From a virus: a DNA stretch of 54,888 nt. The DNA lies in the IMG/VR virus record IMGVR_UViG_3300008110_000120, positions 1-54,888 of that record; one strand, given 5' to 3'. Numbering within the stretch: position 1 is the stretch's first letter; the number at the start of each line of letters is the position of its first letter. Below the pieces are notes generated by a model that worked only from the letters and a program-made list of their open reading frames with translations, was not told the origin of the DNA and made no database searches. Of the stretch, positions 7,310-14,870 are shown piece after piece. Position numbers and translations under genes: made by a program.

Positions 7310-7600
7310 TTATTTTGTGTTTGGATTAATTGAAACACCAGGATCTCCAACCTTAAATCCTTTTCCAGCACCAGATCTAATAGTAGTTCCAGAAAGAGGT
7401 TTTACTACATCCATTGCTCCACTAATATTATCGGAAGCAGTATCTTTTGGATCATTTGCAGTTGCATTCATGCCAATTTGTCTCATCCTTGATGCAGAAC
7501 CCATTGATCTTGCGTGTGCCGCTTGAACTGCCGGTGCTTTATAATCTATGTAATTAGATGGAAGGGTAGATTGTTCCAAAAACTGTCGAAACGTCTTCAT
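7310..7600 (-). CDS. small protein with capsid-targeting-like N terminus
   Basis: A 96-residue protein starting MKTFRQFLEQSTLPSNYIDY. The first ten residues resemble the T4 capsid-targeting sequence MKTYQEFIAE that leads internal proteins into the prohead, where gp21 cuts it off. F-L-E at 7-9 loosely fits the gp21 rule hydrophobic-x-Glu. The rest is polar and low in complexity (DYKAP, Met-rich, then Gly-rich). The same start occurs at 8635-8811 and 20349-20669. A packaged internal protein is inferred. A terminator follows directly. Confidence 0.8.
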   Translation of the reverse strand: MKTFRQFLEQSTLPSNYIDYKAPAVQAAHARSMGSASRMRQIGMNATANDPKDTASDNISGAMDVVKPLSGTTIRSGAGKGFKVGDPGVSINPNTK

Positions 7601-7609
7601 TTGTTATAC

Positions 7610-7768
7610 TCAATCAAATAAGATTGTATTAAACCAGGTTTGACTCATACCTTTGATTATATCATCAGCAGACTGCTGATCTTCTGCATATCCCTCTGCA
7701 ATTAAATGCTCAACGACTTTTTCGTAGGTTTGATAGGATTCTTGAATCTCTCTAGGCGTCGGTTTCAT
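7610..7768 (-). CDS. 52-residue protein with MSxxW motif
   Basis: ATG at 7768 to stop at 7610. The sequence MKPTPREIQESYQTYEKVV continues with HLIAEGYAEDQQSADDIIKG and MSQTWFNTILFD. Its C-terminal half is a shorter relative of residues 63-100 of the 296-736 protein (LLEGGYAETPEAA, MSEGW). A likely small helical domain of unknown function. ACTAAATA at 7791-7798, a late-box variant, lies 23 bases upstream of the ATG. It sits between uvsY and the capsid-targeting-like gene. Confidence 0.7.
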   Translation of the reverse strand: MKPTPREIQESYQTYEKVVEHLIAEGYAEDQQSADDIIKGMSQTWFNTILFD

Positions 7769-7793
7769 TTCAGTGATGGAAGTTTATTTTTAT

Positions 7794-8225
7794 TTAGTTA
7801 AATCCTGCCGTGAACTTATGCCACTCAATACTGTTCTTGATTTGATAAGTCCTATTGGAAATCATCTTAAGGACTTCTTCTAGAAACTTAAGCATAATAT
7901 CATAATATCTAATTTTTAAATCAACTTTACAGAGTCTCTCATCGGCATCCATATACCTCTGTATAGCGTCTTTTTCTCTTACTTTATACGGAAATGGTTC
8001 TTCAGCATATACCTCTGCTGTTGCCTTTCCTGTGTAGTAGTTGTAGCGTTCCAAACGCACTCTATTGTAAGTTTCTCTTGCCTTTTCACGGAGAAGAGTG
8101 ATGGTATTGTACAGAGTATAATATTTTGCATGAAGTTGTGGAATTTTTAAAGATTCATCGTGTAAATTATCAGGGTCTATGACAGAATCTCTCTGCCACA
8201 TTTCCTGAATTTCATCAAGATTCAT
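7794..8225 (-). CDS. uvsY: recombination mediator UvsY
   Basis: A 143-residue protein (T4 137) starting MNLDEIQEMWQRDSVIDPDN, the typical UvsY opening. An alpha-helical body with ARETYNRVRLERYNYYTGKA follows. In T4 UvsY loads the UvsX recombinase onto gp32-coated single-stranded DNA. It overlaps the preceding gene by 4 bases (ATGA). Confidence 0.95.
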   Translation of the reverse strand: MNLDEIQEMWQRDSVIDPDNLHDESLKIPQLHAKYYTLYNTITLLREKARETYNRVRLERYNYYTGKATAEVYAEEPFPYKVREKDAIQRYMDADERLCKVDLKIRYYDIMLKFLEEVLKMISNRTYQIKNSIEWHKFTAGFN

Positions 8226-8605
8226 AGAGGATCGCCATTTACATCTAATATGTTATAGACAGTATACTTGAAAAGTACCTCTGCTGTAAAGTAGTTATAG
8301 TCGGTTTCTGTTGATTCAAATTCCATTGCACTCAATGTGAATGGAAATAAATCTTTAAATTTTACTATGGCAACATCATTATAATTGCTATTTAAAATTC
8401 TTAAACTACCGTCACTATATTGACTTTTTAAATCCCTTATTCCATCATCATTAGTTGTCAACTCTTTGAATTGTTGTGGAGTTTCTGGAAATCCTAAACC
8501 AGTAATCCAGTTATGAATTGCCATGTAGTTTTCCATATCTTCATCAACAAAAAATCTCAAAGAAAAATCTCCATATTGGATTATTTCTCCTGGAGTATCC
8601 AACAT
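8222..8605 (-). CDS. tail-tube-like protein at the gp3 position, apparently lacking its N terminus
   Basis: From ATG 8605 the product has 127 residues (MLDTPGEIIQYGDFSLRFF onward). The layout (PGEIIQYGDFSLRFFVDE, NYMAIHNWI, FPFTLSAMEF, FKYTVYNI) parallels the gp19 tube protein here (FRGRILKIAG, TLRHAFEDWV, VSQIELSYD). In cyanomyoviruses the gene between 23 and uvsY is usually annotated gp3, a tail completion protein (about 176 residues in T4). Nineteen more plausible codons (IARIPEITLGTAIQPSYLK) lie in frame upstream to 8662 but have no ATG/GTG/TTG and follow a TAA. gp19 has about 50 residues before the matching point, so a 5' truncation is likely. No good Shine-Dalgarno precedes 8605. Confidence 0.8.
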   Translation of the reverse strand: MLDTPGEIIQYGDFSLRFFVDEDMENYMAIHNWITGLGFPETPQQFKELTTNDDGIRDLKSQYSDGSLRILNSNYNDVAIVKFKDLFPFTLSAMEFESTETDYNYFTAEVLFKYTVYNILDVNGDPL

Positions 8606-8634
8606 CTTTAAATATGATGGTTGTATAGCAGTTC

Positions 8635-8811
8635 CTAAAGTAATTTCTGGAATTCTTGCAATTTAACAGGTGGTTTAGATTTAGTTCCTGGACCCATGGG
8701 TCTTGAAGAATTTAAATTTTTTTGAGTTGCGGGATCCATTGCAAATGTTTGTTTTGCATTTACAGGTGCCCTATATTCAGCTTCCGAAATAAATTCTTGA
8801 AACGTCTTCAT
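8635..8811 (-). CDS. 58-residue peptide with capsid-targeting-like N terminus
   Basis: Reads MKTFQEFISEAEYRAPVNAK, then a polar tail ending KLQEFQKLL. The start nearly matches the T4 capsid-targeting sequence MKTYQEFIAE-A, and I-S-E before Ala10 fits the gp21 cleavage rule. This is the best of three such N termini in the window. Its last nine codons read, in another frame, the remnant upstream coding of the gp3-position gene, as if this cassette replaced that gene's 5' end. It follows the gene 23 terminator; TCTAAATA at 8823-8830 is a possible weak late box. Confidence 0.75.
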   Translation of the reverse strand: MKTFQEFISEAEYRAPVNAKQTFAMDPATQKNLNSSRPMGPGTKSKPPVKLQEFQKLL

Positions 8812-8831
8812 TTTTTTATTTCTATTTAGAT

Positions 8832-8856
8832 AAAAAAAGAGGGTCCGAAGACCCTC
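8832..8856 (-). terminator. strong terminator after gene 23
   Basis: Minus strand GAGGGTC-TTCG-GACCCTC followed by seven T. The UUCG tetraloop closed by C-G is extra stable. It lies 21 bases after the capsid gene stop. Confidence 0.93.
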
Positions 8857-8877
8857 AAGAAATTTATGTGAAATGGA

Positions 8878-10326
8878 TCACATGAGGTTGAGAACCTTAA
8901 CTCTTCTGTAGTAACGGTTAGCGTTAACTCTGAGGCGTCCAAGACCCTGGTCGGTTCCTTCTGCGAATGGGTTAGCAACAAGACCATAACGGGTCTTAAA
9001 GCCAATCTTGGGCTGGAAGGTGTTCTCACCAACGGCACGAACCATTTGGAGGGGAACATAAGGGCAATAGAAGAGACCAGCGTCATATGCGCTAGAACCC
9101 TTATAACCAACAACGTAGTACTGACCACCAGCAGAACCAACGTTTGAACCGCCCGAATATGGGTCGATATAAACGCGATACTTACCTTGGAGAACACCAG
9201 CGAAGGTGTTACCAGTGTCATCAACGTTAAGGTTAGCGTTGAGTGCAGGGGTGTAATCAAGAACACCTGCCATGGTGAGTGCCGAAGCAACGTCAGCAGA
9301 GCAGAGGATCATGTTGCCCTTCCCTCTACGAGTTCTTTGTGCGATTGCGTTAGCATCGCGCTCGATTTGGAAGATAAGACCCTTGAACTTCTCAACTGAC
9401 CAACGTCCGTTGGAGTCAACATCTAGGTCGAACTGACCAGCGGTAGCAGTGTTGTGTTGAGCACCTGATTCTGCAACCTTATAGATGGTTCTGATGACTT
9501 CGCGGTTGATTTCAGCAAGAATCTCGCTAGAAAGAATGTTAGCAAGTTCTGCTTCTGCATTTAAACCGTGAATTGCCTTCAGGTCTTGAGCAAGTTCGAG
9601 GCTGTATTCTGCTTTCAGAGCACGGCTCTTGGCAGTAACAGTGACCTTCTCGATTGAGAACGCCATTTGGTTGAACTCGTTTCCACCAGTTCCAAGACCT
9701 TCTGCATCTTCAGTGTCCATACCACGTCCAGTGGTATAAGCAGATTGAGTTACATTGCTGTCTGGGCTGAGGAGACCGGGATTGGTTCCACCTTGAGCAG
9801 CAGTTGTACCGAAACCAACAGCGCCGCCAGTTTCACTACCCTCATTTTGGGTATATCCAGAACCAAGACCGCCGGCTGCGCGGGCAGATCCTTGTGCTGA
9901 ATATGCAGTATCTGGCTCGTTGAAGAATGCTTCATCCGAACTGTTGCTTTGTGCTCCATAACGTGAGCGCATTGCAAAGATGAGTCCGGTAGGACCATTC
10001 ATTGGTTGAACGCCAGCGAGGTCATATGCGACCAGGTTAGGCATTGAACGGCGGATGAGGCTGATTAGAACAGGGTCGAAACCTGAAACAGGACCAGCAT
10101 CAGCTGCGTTTGCACTGAAACCTGCGGTTGCACCGCTGGATCCAGTTGACATGTTAGGAACAGCTTCGTTGAGGAAAGCACGCTCCTCACGAAGTTCTCT
10201 CTCTTGGTTTTCTAGCAGGATAGCGGTGACAGCTCTACGATGTGAATCTCTGATTGGATCCATTCCATCGTAATCGAGGATCGGTGCCCACTTCTCCTGC
10301 AATTGTTCTGCATTGAACATTTGCAT
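8878..10326 (-). CDS. gp23: major capsid protein gp23
   Basis: A 482-residue HK97-fold capsid protein (T4 521). The N-terminal delta domain is followed by a likely gp21 cleavage site L52-N53-E54/A55, giving a mature chain starting AVPNMSTGSSG. Later hallmarks are FDPVLISLIRRSMPNL, SVEKFKGLIFQIERDAN and RVYIDPYSGG. Its GC content is clearly higher than the neighbouring genes, as expected for the most abundant protein. The leader has GAGG eight bases before ATG 10326; a second in-frame ATG follows two codons later. A strong terminator follows. Confidence 0.98.
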   Translation of the reverse strand: MQMFNAEQLQEKWAPILDYDGMDPIRDSHRRAVTAILLENQERELREERAFLNEAVPNMSTGSSGATAGFSANAADAGPVSGFDPVLISLIRRSMPNLVAYDLAGVQPMNGPTGLIFAMRSRYGAQSNSSDEAFFNEPDTAYSAQGSARAAGGLGSGYTQNEGSETGGAVGFGTTAAQGGTNPGLLSPDSNVTQSAYTTGRGMDTEDAEGLGTGGNEFNQMAFSIEKVTVTAKSRALKAEYSLELAQDLKAIHGLNAEAELANILSSEILAEINREVIRTIYKVAESGAQHNTATAGQFDLDVDSNGRWSVEKFKGLIFQIERDANAIAQRTRRGKGNMILCSADVASALTMAGVLDYTPALNANLNVDDTGNTFAGVLQGKYRVYIDPYSGGSNVGSAGGQYYVVGYKGSSAYDAGLFYCPYVPLQMVRAVGENTFQPKIGFKTRYGLVANPFAEGTDQGLGRLRVNANRYYRRVKVLNLM

Positions 10327-10329
10327 TTG

Positions 10330-10345
10330 TTTTACCTCTTTTAAA
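10330..10345 (-). promoter_or_regulatory. gene 23 ribosome-binding leader, identical to the gene 19 leader
   Basis: The 16 bases TTTAAAAGAGGTAAAA occur unchanged before gene 19 (14855-14870). They contain the Shine-Dalgarno AGAGGT. The two genes that use it make the capsid and the tail tube. Confidence 0.7.
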
Positions 10346-10375
10346 AAGTTAGTTTGATTTGATATGATTTAAAAA

Positions 10376-11554
10376 TCACTTTTTAGCGACTCTACTGAGA
10401 ACTGTAAGATAACTTTCCATTCTTCCACCAACTTGTGGTTGTTCGGAATAATTAGCTTCTTCAGCAATGTTTTCAGTAACAGGTCTTTGAGTACTAGTCG
10501 ATTTTGATGAGAAATAAGAATCTCTCAATGTAACTAGCTTCTCACGATAGTTTTCTTCACTATCAAACTCAACATTTTCAGCAAGAGAAGCGAGTTTATC
10601 TTTCTGTGAAAGTGCTAAACCTTCAGTAACTTCAGTAAAAATTACATCAGCAACTGACTCTGCTAATCTTCTATTAAGAGCAACATTCTTTTCGATTTGC
10701 TCGTTGAGTTTTCCTTCCATTTCATCAAGTTTATCTACCATACTCTCGATAACATCATATTTTTCTTCAGGGATTGTTACATAATGATCTTCAAAAAGAT
10801 TCTTCATTCCTGAGAGGAATGATTCAGTCATTTCGGTTCTGAGACCGTGCTCAATTGCAAGAGTGTTTTCATGCATCCACTCGTCAGCAACATATTCTAA
10901 ATATGCATCTACTCTATCGGTGAGTTCTTCTTTGATTGTAGAAATTTCTTCTACAAGAGCTTGCTCATATTCAGATTGGAATCTCTCTTCCAACTGTTCT
11001 TTGATTGAATAAATTTTTGTTCTAACTGCAGTCTCAAAGATTATTCTTGCCTTTTCTTGGAACTCTTCTGAAAGTTCTTCACCAGCAAGAAGAGCATTAA
11101 CATCTTCTTCGATGTCAAAATCTTCATCTTCCTCAACTTCTTCCTTCACCTCTTCATCTTCGTCTTCGTCTTCTTTAGACTTCTTCTTCTTAGGTGACGA
11201 AGAATTGGAATTCTCATCCTCTTCATCCTCTTCATCTGCTTCCACAATGAGATCTTCATCATCTAGATCTTCTTCCTCCTTTACGGCATCTTTATTAAGA
11301 TGTGGCATTGGATCTGCTGACTTAGCACCTTTGTTGACAACATTTTTTACTTGTGACAACGTTGCACTAGGCTCTTTTAATTTTGCCGAGTCATTATCTG
11401 AACGATAATTTTCTGGAGTAGGACCACCGAGATCTTCCCAATTGCCAGTTTGACCATCAGGAATACCTGTGGTTAATTTTGGCATTGGTTCTGCCGGCTT
11501 AGCTCCTTTGGTTACTACGTTTTCCATTTCTTGTAAATTTCTACCAACGGACAT
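10376..11554 (-). CDS. gp22: prohead scaffolding core protein gp22
   Basis: A 392-residue, strongly acidic protein (T4 269), helical in its C-terminal two thirds (NEQIEKNVALNRRLAESVAD). The N-terminal extension holds a duplicated unit, NVVTKGAKPAEPMPKL and NVVNKGAKSADPMPHL, then a long Asp/Glu run with a Ser/Lys patch. gp22 forms the prohead core around which gp23 assembles and is degraded by gp21. A TATAAATA box lies 30 bases upstream of the ATG. Identity rests on position between 21 and 23 plus composition. Confidence 0.92.
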   Translation of the reverse strand: MSVGRNLQEMENVVTKGAKPAEPMPKLTTGIPDGQTGNWEDLGGPTPENYRSDNDSAKLKEPSATLSQVKNVVNKGAKSADPMPHLNKDAVKEEEDLDDEDLIVEADEEDEEDENSNSSSPKKKKSKEDEDEDEEVKEEVEEDEDFDIEEDVNALLAGEELSEEFQEKARIIFETAVRTKIYSIKEQLEERFQSEYEQALVEEISTIKEELTDRVDAYLEYVADEWMHENTLAIEHGLRTEMTESFLSGMKNLFEDHYVTIPEEKYDVIESMVDKLDEMEGKLNEQIEKNVALNRRLAESVADVIFTEVTEGLALSQKDKLASLAENVEFDSEENYREKLVTLRDSYFSSKSTSTQRPVTENIAEEANYSEQPQVGGRMESYLTVLSRVAKK

Positions 11555-11583
11555 TTGTTTAGATCTGTTTTATAATCTATATT

Positions 11584-11591
11584 TATTTATA
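11584..11591 (-). promoter_or_regulatory. T4-type late promoter TATAAATA (gene 22)
   Basis: Exact box just past the gene 21 stop, 30 bases before the gene 22 ATG. Confidence 0.75.
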
Positions 11592-11593
11592 AA

Positions 11594-12244
11594 TTAAAGA
11601 TTTGCTAAGAAATCTTGGAACAGTTGAATTTTATGCTCTTGTAAAGTACTTTCATCTACAAGAGTATTAATTCTGCGTCTTGTTTGCTCAGCAAGTCTTT
11701 CACGAAGAATCCCTCCTTCCCAAACCCACTCCTTACCTTCCATAATTCCCTGAACAAATGCATCGGGGGCAGAAGGATCGGCAACAATATCAGCAGCGGT
11801 TGCAAGCATAAAATCTTCACCGACAACTTTATGACCTTCATTGGTCATCTTCAATGAACCAACACCACGAGAAGAAACTCCAAGGCAAACACCCTCTTTA
11901 ATCAAAGACATTGCAATCTTTCCCATTGGGGTCTCAAGAAGTTGTGCCTTACCGATAAAATTATTACCTTCTCTAGCAAGTTCACAAATTTTATGTGAAA
12001 CGCGATCAAGATTTACAGTTGGACCATCTGGATGTCCAAGTTCACCGAGAGCGCGACCTTTTTGAACAAAATTTTCATTATAACGATTTACTTCTCTTTC
12101 CATAATAGAAAGAGGATACATTCTACCGTTACGATTAACCTGCTCTGCTTGTAAGAAAATGCCTTTAATATAGCATTTTTGCGAAGAACCTTTTCCTTCG
12201 GTAATAAATTCTACTTTTGATACTTCTTCTGTGATGAGTTTCAT
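11594..12244 (-). CDS. gp21: prohead core protease gp21
   Basis: A 216-residue serine protease of the herpesvirus-assemblin type (T4 212). Catalytic-site stretches are GELGHPDG with His71 and GVSSRGVG with the nucleophile at Ser124 or Ser125. It matures the prohead by cutting gp23, core and internal proteins after hydrophobic-x-Glu. The clear candidate sites here are L52-N-E in gp23 and I-S-E in the capsid-targeting-like proteins. The stop is followed at once by the gene 22 promoter. Confidence 0.96.
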   Translation of the reverse strand: MKLITEEVSKVEFITEGKGSSQKCYIKGIFLQAEQVNRNGRMYPLSIMEREVNRYNENFVQKGRALGELGHPDGPTVNLDRVSHKICELAREGNNFIGKAQLLETPMGKIAMSLIKEGVCLGVSSRGVGSLKMTNEGHKVVGEDFMLATAADIVADPSAPDAFVQGIMEGKEWVWEGGILRERLAEQTRRRINTLVDESTLQEHKIQLFQDFLANL

Positions 12245-12245
12245 T

Positions 12246-12509
12246 TTAGTTTGTGAATGCTACTTTATTTGCTTTGATTGATGCAGATGACCAAATAACA
12301 TCAGATGGAGTTTTAGCTAAAAATTCAACACTTCCATTTGGAATAGAGAAATATGTACTAGTTGCTGCTCCAACAGAAGTGCTTATTGCAACTGTAACAA
12401 TACCAGCAGTATTGTTATATAATCTCACACAAGTTGCATCACTAATACTAGTAGCAGCTCCAGCACTAGTACCGGTACTTTGTTCTGTTGTTACTATCTT
12501 AGTAATCAT
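12246..12509 (-). CDS. small virion-type protein, 87 residues
   Basis: Starts MITKIVTTEQSTGTSAGAAT. A Thr/Ser/Ala-rich beta protein (VRLYNNTAGIVTVAISTSVG, FSIPNGSVEFLAKTPSDVIW), like many small capsid-decoration or tail-accessory domains. No charged-helix pattern and no cysteine pair. Its start overlaps the prohead-core-like gene by 4 bases, and it ends one base before gene 21. It sits where T4 has 67/68 but does not resemble them. Structural role inferred. Confidence 0.85.
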   Translation of the reverse strand: MITKIVTTEQSTGTSAGAATSISDATCVRLYNNTAGIVTVAISTSVGAATSTYFSIPNGSVEFLAKTPSDVIWSSASIKANKVAFTN

Positions 12510-12685
12510 TCTTCATCCCCAGTAGTTTCTGACTGATCTCCAAGTTCTCCAAATAATTTGAATGCAACTGAAGGTCTTATTGCATCTATTTTTTCTGAAG
12601 CTTTATTAAAAATCAATTCTTTAATTTTGCCACTTACGTCCGATGCGGGCGAATTAGTTGCGATCAAATCCAAAAGTTCTTCCAT
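12506..12685 (-). CDS. prohead core-like small protein (gp67/68 position)
   Basis: A 59-residue protein starting MEELLDLIATNSPASDVSGK, followed by KELIFNKASEKIDAI and an acidic tail. It overlaps the end of gene 20 by 32 bases and the next gene by 4 (ATGA), a tightly coupled layout. Position between portal and protease is that of T4 prohead core genes 67 and 68. The KASEKIDAxRP stretch recalls cyanophage proteins annotated that way (recollection). Identity is positional. Confidence 0.78.
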   Translation of the reverse strand: MEELLDLIATNSPASDVSGKIKELIFNKASEKIDAIRPSVAFKLFGELGDQSETTGDEE

Positions 12686-14240
12686 AAGATTTCAATGTGT
12701 TTAGATCAATTGAATTTGGGTCGGGAATAATTCCTTCTTTAATTTCCTTTTCTATTTGCTCATCAATCTCGATAATTTCACTATCAGTTTGACGAAGTAC
12801 TTTTCTTCGAACATATTCTGCAGAATAATATTTACCAATATAGGGTTCTATAGTAGCAAGAATTCCTAAGCGATCAGTCATCAATTCGCTTTCTTTTAGT
12901 TCTGCAAATTGATTATCATATAAAAAGTCATATTGAACATGATCAACAATTTTGTCCCAATCTTCTGGGGTTACAATATTTTTTAAAATCAATTGTGTGC
13001 GAAGAAAGTCATTGAATAAATTTGCAAAACGCTTTCTTAAACGTCCGACAAATTTAGAAAACTTTAATTCATCTCTTAATATTTCTGAAGAGCGACCAAG
13101 ATTGAATCCACCATCACTCGCAATTCTAGATTCCGGAACTCCAAGTGCTCTGTAGAGTTTCTTTTGGAAATATTCAATATCAGAAAGTTCTCCAAGATTT
13201 TGACCGCCTGGAAGAGTTGTAATTTCAGTTCCTCTACCACCTTCTCTCCTTGGAAGCCAAAAATCTTCCATCATACTCATGAATTTACGATCATCACGAA
13301 CTTCCCCAGTCTCTGCATTGTATACCAGTTTATTTCTGTAACGATACATTACATCCTTAAGGTATTGCTCTGCCTTGACCTTCGGAAGATTGCCGACGTC
13401 AATATAAAAAATTCTTCTTTCTGGAGCACGAGACAATCTATAAATTACAAGGGAATCTTCAATCATTCTTAATTGATTGAGTGCTTTAATTGCTTTGTGT
13501 AGGTAAGATAAAACTGTTCCTTTGTTTCTATCTACTAATCCAGAACTACAGTACGTAATAGAATCTTTAGCAATTTTTATTGATTTTTGTCCGTATAAAC
13601 TTGCAACAGATCCAGTTGGACTTTTTGGTAGTGGAGTGTAAATATAATATTCATCTATTTCCGGAGTAAATGTTTTTTCAACATCTCTCATTCCAGTTCT
13701 AACTGCAATATTATCCTTTGATTCGCTCTTTTTTTCTTGACGAACGTATTTCATCTTCATAGGATCAATATACCTCAGATCCTTTATACCCTCTTCGGGA
13801 TTTTTAATGTCAATGACTTTTAGATAAAATAGTCTACCATCTACATACCAATTTCTAAAAATTTCATGGCACTTCTTATCGAAGTCCATAATTTCTTTAA
13901 TATATTTGAATTCTTCTCTTATAATTTTTTTTAATTTGTCACTAACATCTAGATTTGAAAGTTCAATTTCAACTGGGGAATCATATAAATCACTTACAAT
14001 AGCTTCATTAACAACATCTTCAATAGCATTATCACACTCTGGGTGTAATGCCATTTCCCTATATCTTTTAATTAGGTCGTACTCTGTTCTGTAAACACCC
14101 TCAATGTCTACGTAAGACCCATAAAAACCACTGGCAATATAATTATCAACCCCGTCCTCATTATTTTGGGGAACGGGGGAGACAATTGATTTTGCTTGAT
14201 TATTACTATCATCAATTGAAAAACCAAAAAGCTTTGCCAT
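12654..14240 (-). CDS. gp20: portal vertex protein gp20
   Basis: A 528-residue protein (T4 524). Typical gp20 stretches are YREMALHPECDNAIEDVVNE near residue 70, RAPERRIFYIDVGNLPK, MMEDFWLPRREGGRGTEI and LGVPESRIA. The dodecameric portal is the unique capsid vertex, binds terminase gp17 and initiates prohead assembly. AATAAATA about 25 bases upstream is one mismatch from the late box. Confidence 0.98.
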   Translation of the reverse strand: MAKLFGFSIDDSNNQAKSIVSPVPQNNEDGVDNYIASGFYGSYVDIEGVYRTEYDLIKRYREMALHPECDNAIEDVVNEAIVSDLYDSPVEIELSNLDVSDKLKKIIREEFKYIKEIMDFDKKCHEIFRNWYVDGRLFYLKVIDIKNPEEGIKDLRYIDPMKMKYVRQEKKSESKDNIAVRTGMRDVEKTFTPEIDEYYIYTPLPKSPTGSVASLYGQKSIKIAKDSITYCSSGLVDRNKGTVLSYLHKAIKALNQLRMIEDSLVIYRLSRAPERRIFYIDVGNLPKVKAEQYLKDVMYRYRNKLVYNAETGEVRDDRKFMSMMEDFWLPRREGGRGTEITTLPGGQNLGELSDIEYFQKKLYRALGVPESRIASDGGFNLGRSSEILRDELKFSKFVGRLRKRFANLFNDFLRTQLILKNIVTPEDWDKIVDHVQYDFLYDNQFAELKESELMTDRLGILATIEPYIGKYYSAEYVRRKVLRQTDSEIIEIDEQIEKEIKEGIIPDPNSIDLNTLKSYGRTFGFDRN

Positions 14241-14271
14241 AGTATAAATCTAATACCTGTATCTATTTATT

Positions 14272-14850
14272 TCAACTAGAAAGAGGGTTTCCAGTAATAT
14301 CATCACCACCAGCTGCAGGTCCATCACCCTTTTCTGCTTCCCACCATTGAACTTGCATTTCAACTGTAAATTCTTCTATACTATCAGTAGTATCATATGA
14401 AAGTTCTATCTGAGAAACATTAGTTGGGAAAATATCATGGAATTTATATGTTCTTAAAATAGATCCGTCACGATCAAGTTGTTTAACATAGGCGTCCTTC
14501 ATGTAAGATGCTGGAGTGATTAATCCAGTTGCATCTCCGACATTATTAATTTGATTGACCCAATCTTCAAAAGCATGTCTGAGTGTGAAATTAGTATCAT
14601 TTAAAACTGTTATGGTCCAAGTATCAAATGTTCTGTCACCAGCAATTTTTAAAATTCTACCTCTAAATGGAACGTCAATTGGTCCTAGGTTTGATGCTGG
14701 TAAAGCAGCCGCTTTTACCATGAATCTTTCTAAGTCAGAATTATTACCAACAAGAGTAGTTGGAAAAGTAATACTAACTTCAAAGAGGTTAGGTCTTGCG
14801 CCACCACCGGTTAGTTTATTTTTAAATTCTGTAATTGTTCTTAAAGACAT
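14272..14850 (-). CDS. gp19: tail tube protein gp19
   Basis: A 192-residue protein (T4 163) opening MSLRTITEFKNKLTGGGARP. The beta-barrel tube pattern runs NLFEVSITFP, LPASNLGPIDVPFRGRILKI, TITVLNDTNFTLRHAFEDWV and VSQIELSYDTTD. Hexamers stack into the tail tube inside the gp18 sheath. The Gly/Asp-rich tail after residue 172 is an extension. It shares its 16-base leader with gene 23. Confidence 0.96.
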   Translation of the reverse strand: MSLRTITEFKNKLTGGGARPNLFEVSITFPTTLVGNNSDLERFMVKAAALPASNLGPIDVPFRGRILKIAGDRTFDTWTITVLNDTNFTLRHAFEDWVNQINNVGDATGLITPASYMKDAYVKQLDRDGSILRTYKFHDIFPTNVSQIELSYDTTDSIEEFTVEMQVQWWEAEKGDGPAAGGDDITGNPLSS

Positions 14851-14854
14851 TGTT

Positions 14855-14870
14855 TTTTACCTCTTTTAAA
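14855..14870 (-). promoter_or_regulatory. gene 19 ribosome-binding leader (copy of the gene 23 leader)
   Basis: TTTAAAAGAGGTAAAA, identical to 10330-10345, lies directly after the gene 18 stop with the gene 19 ATG six bases downstream. Confidence 0.7.

Noticed and set aside
8635-8670. Programmed -1 frameshift joining the 58-residue peptide to the gp3-position protein
   Set aside because: No slippery heptamer is present in the short overlap after the TAA in the second frame, and no stable downstream stem was seen.
8826-9290. 154-residue minus-strand frame within gene 23
   Set aside because: Shadow frame of the capsid gene, with Leu/Thr/Val-rich nonsense composition.
11112-11408. Ser-rich open frame on the plus strand
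   Set aside because: It is the antisense of the Asp/Glu run of gp22; GAT/GAA codons read backwards as serine-type codons.
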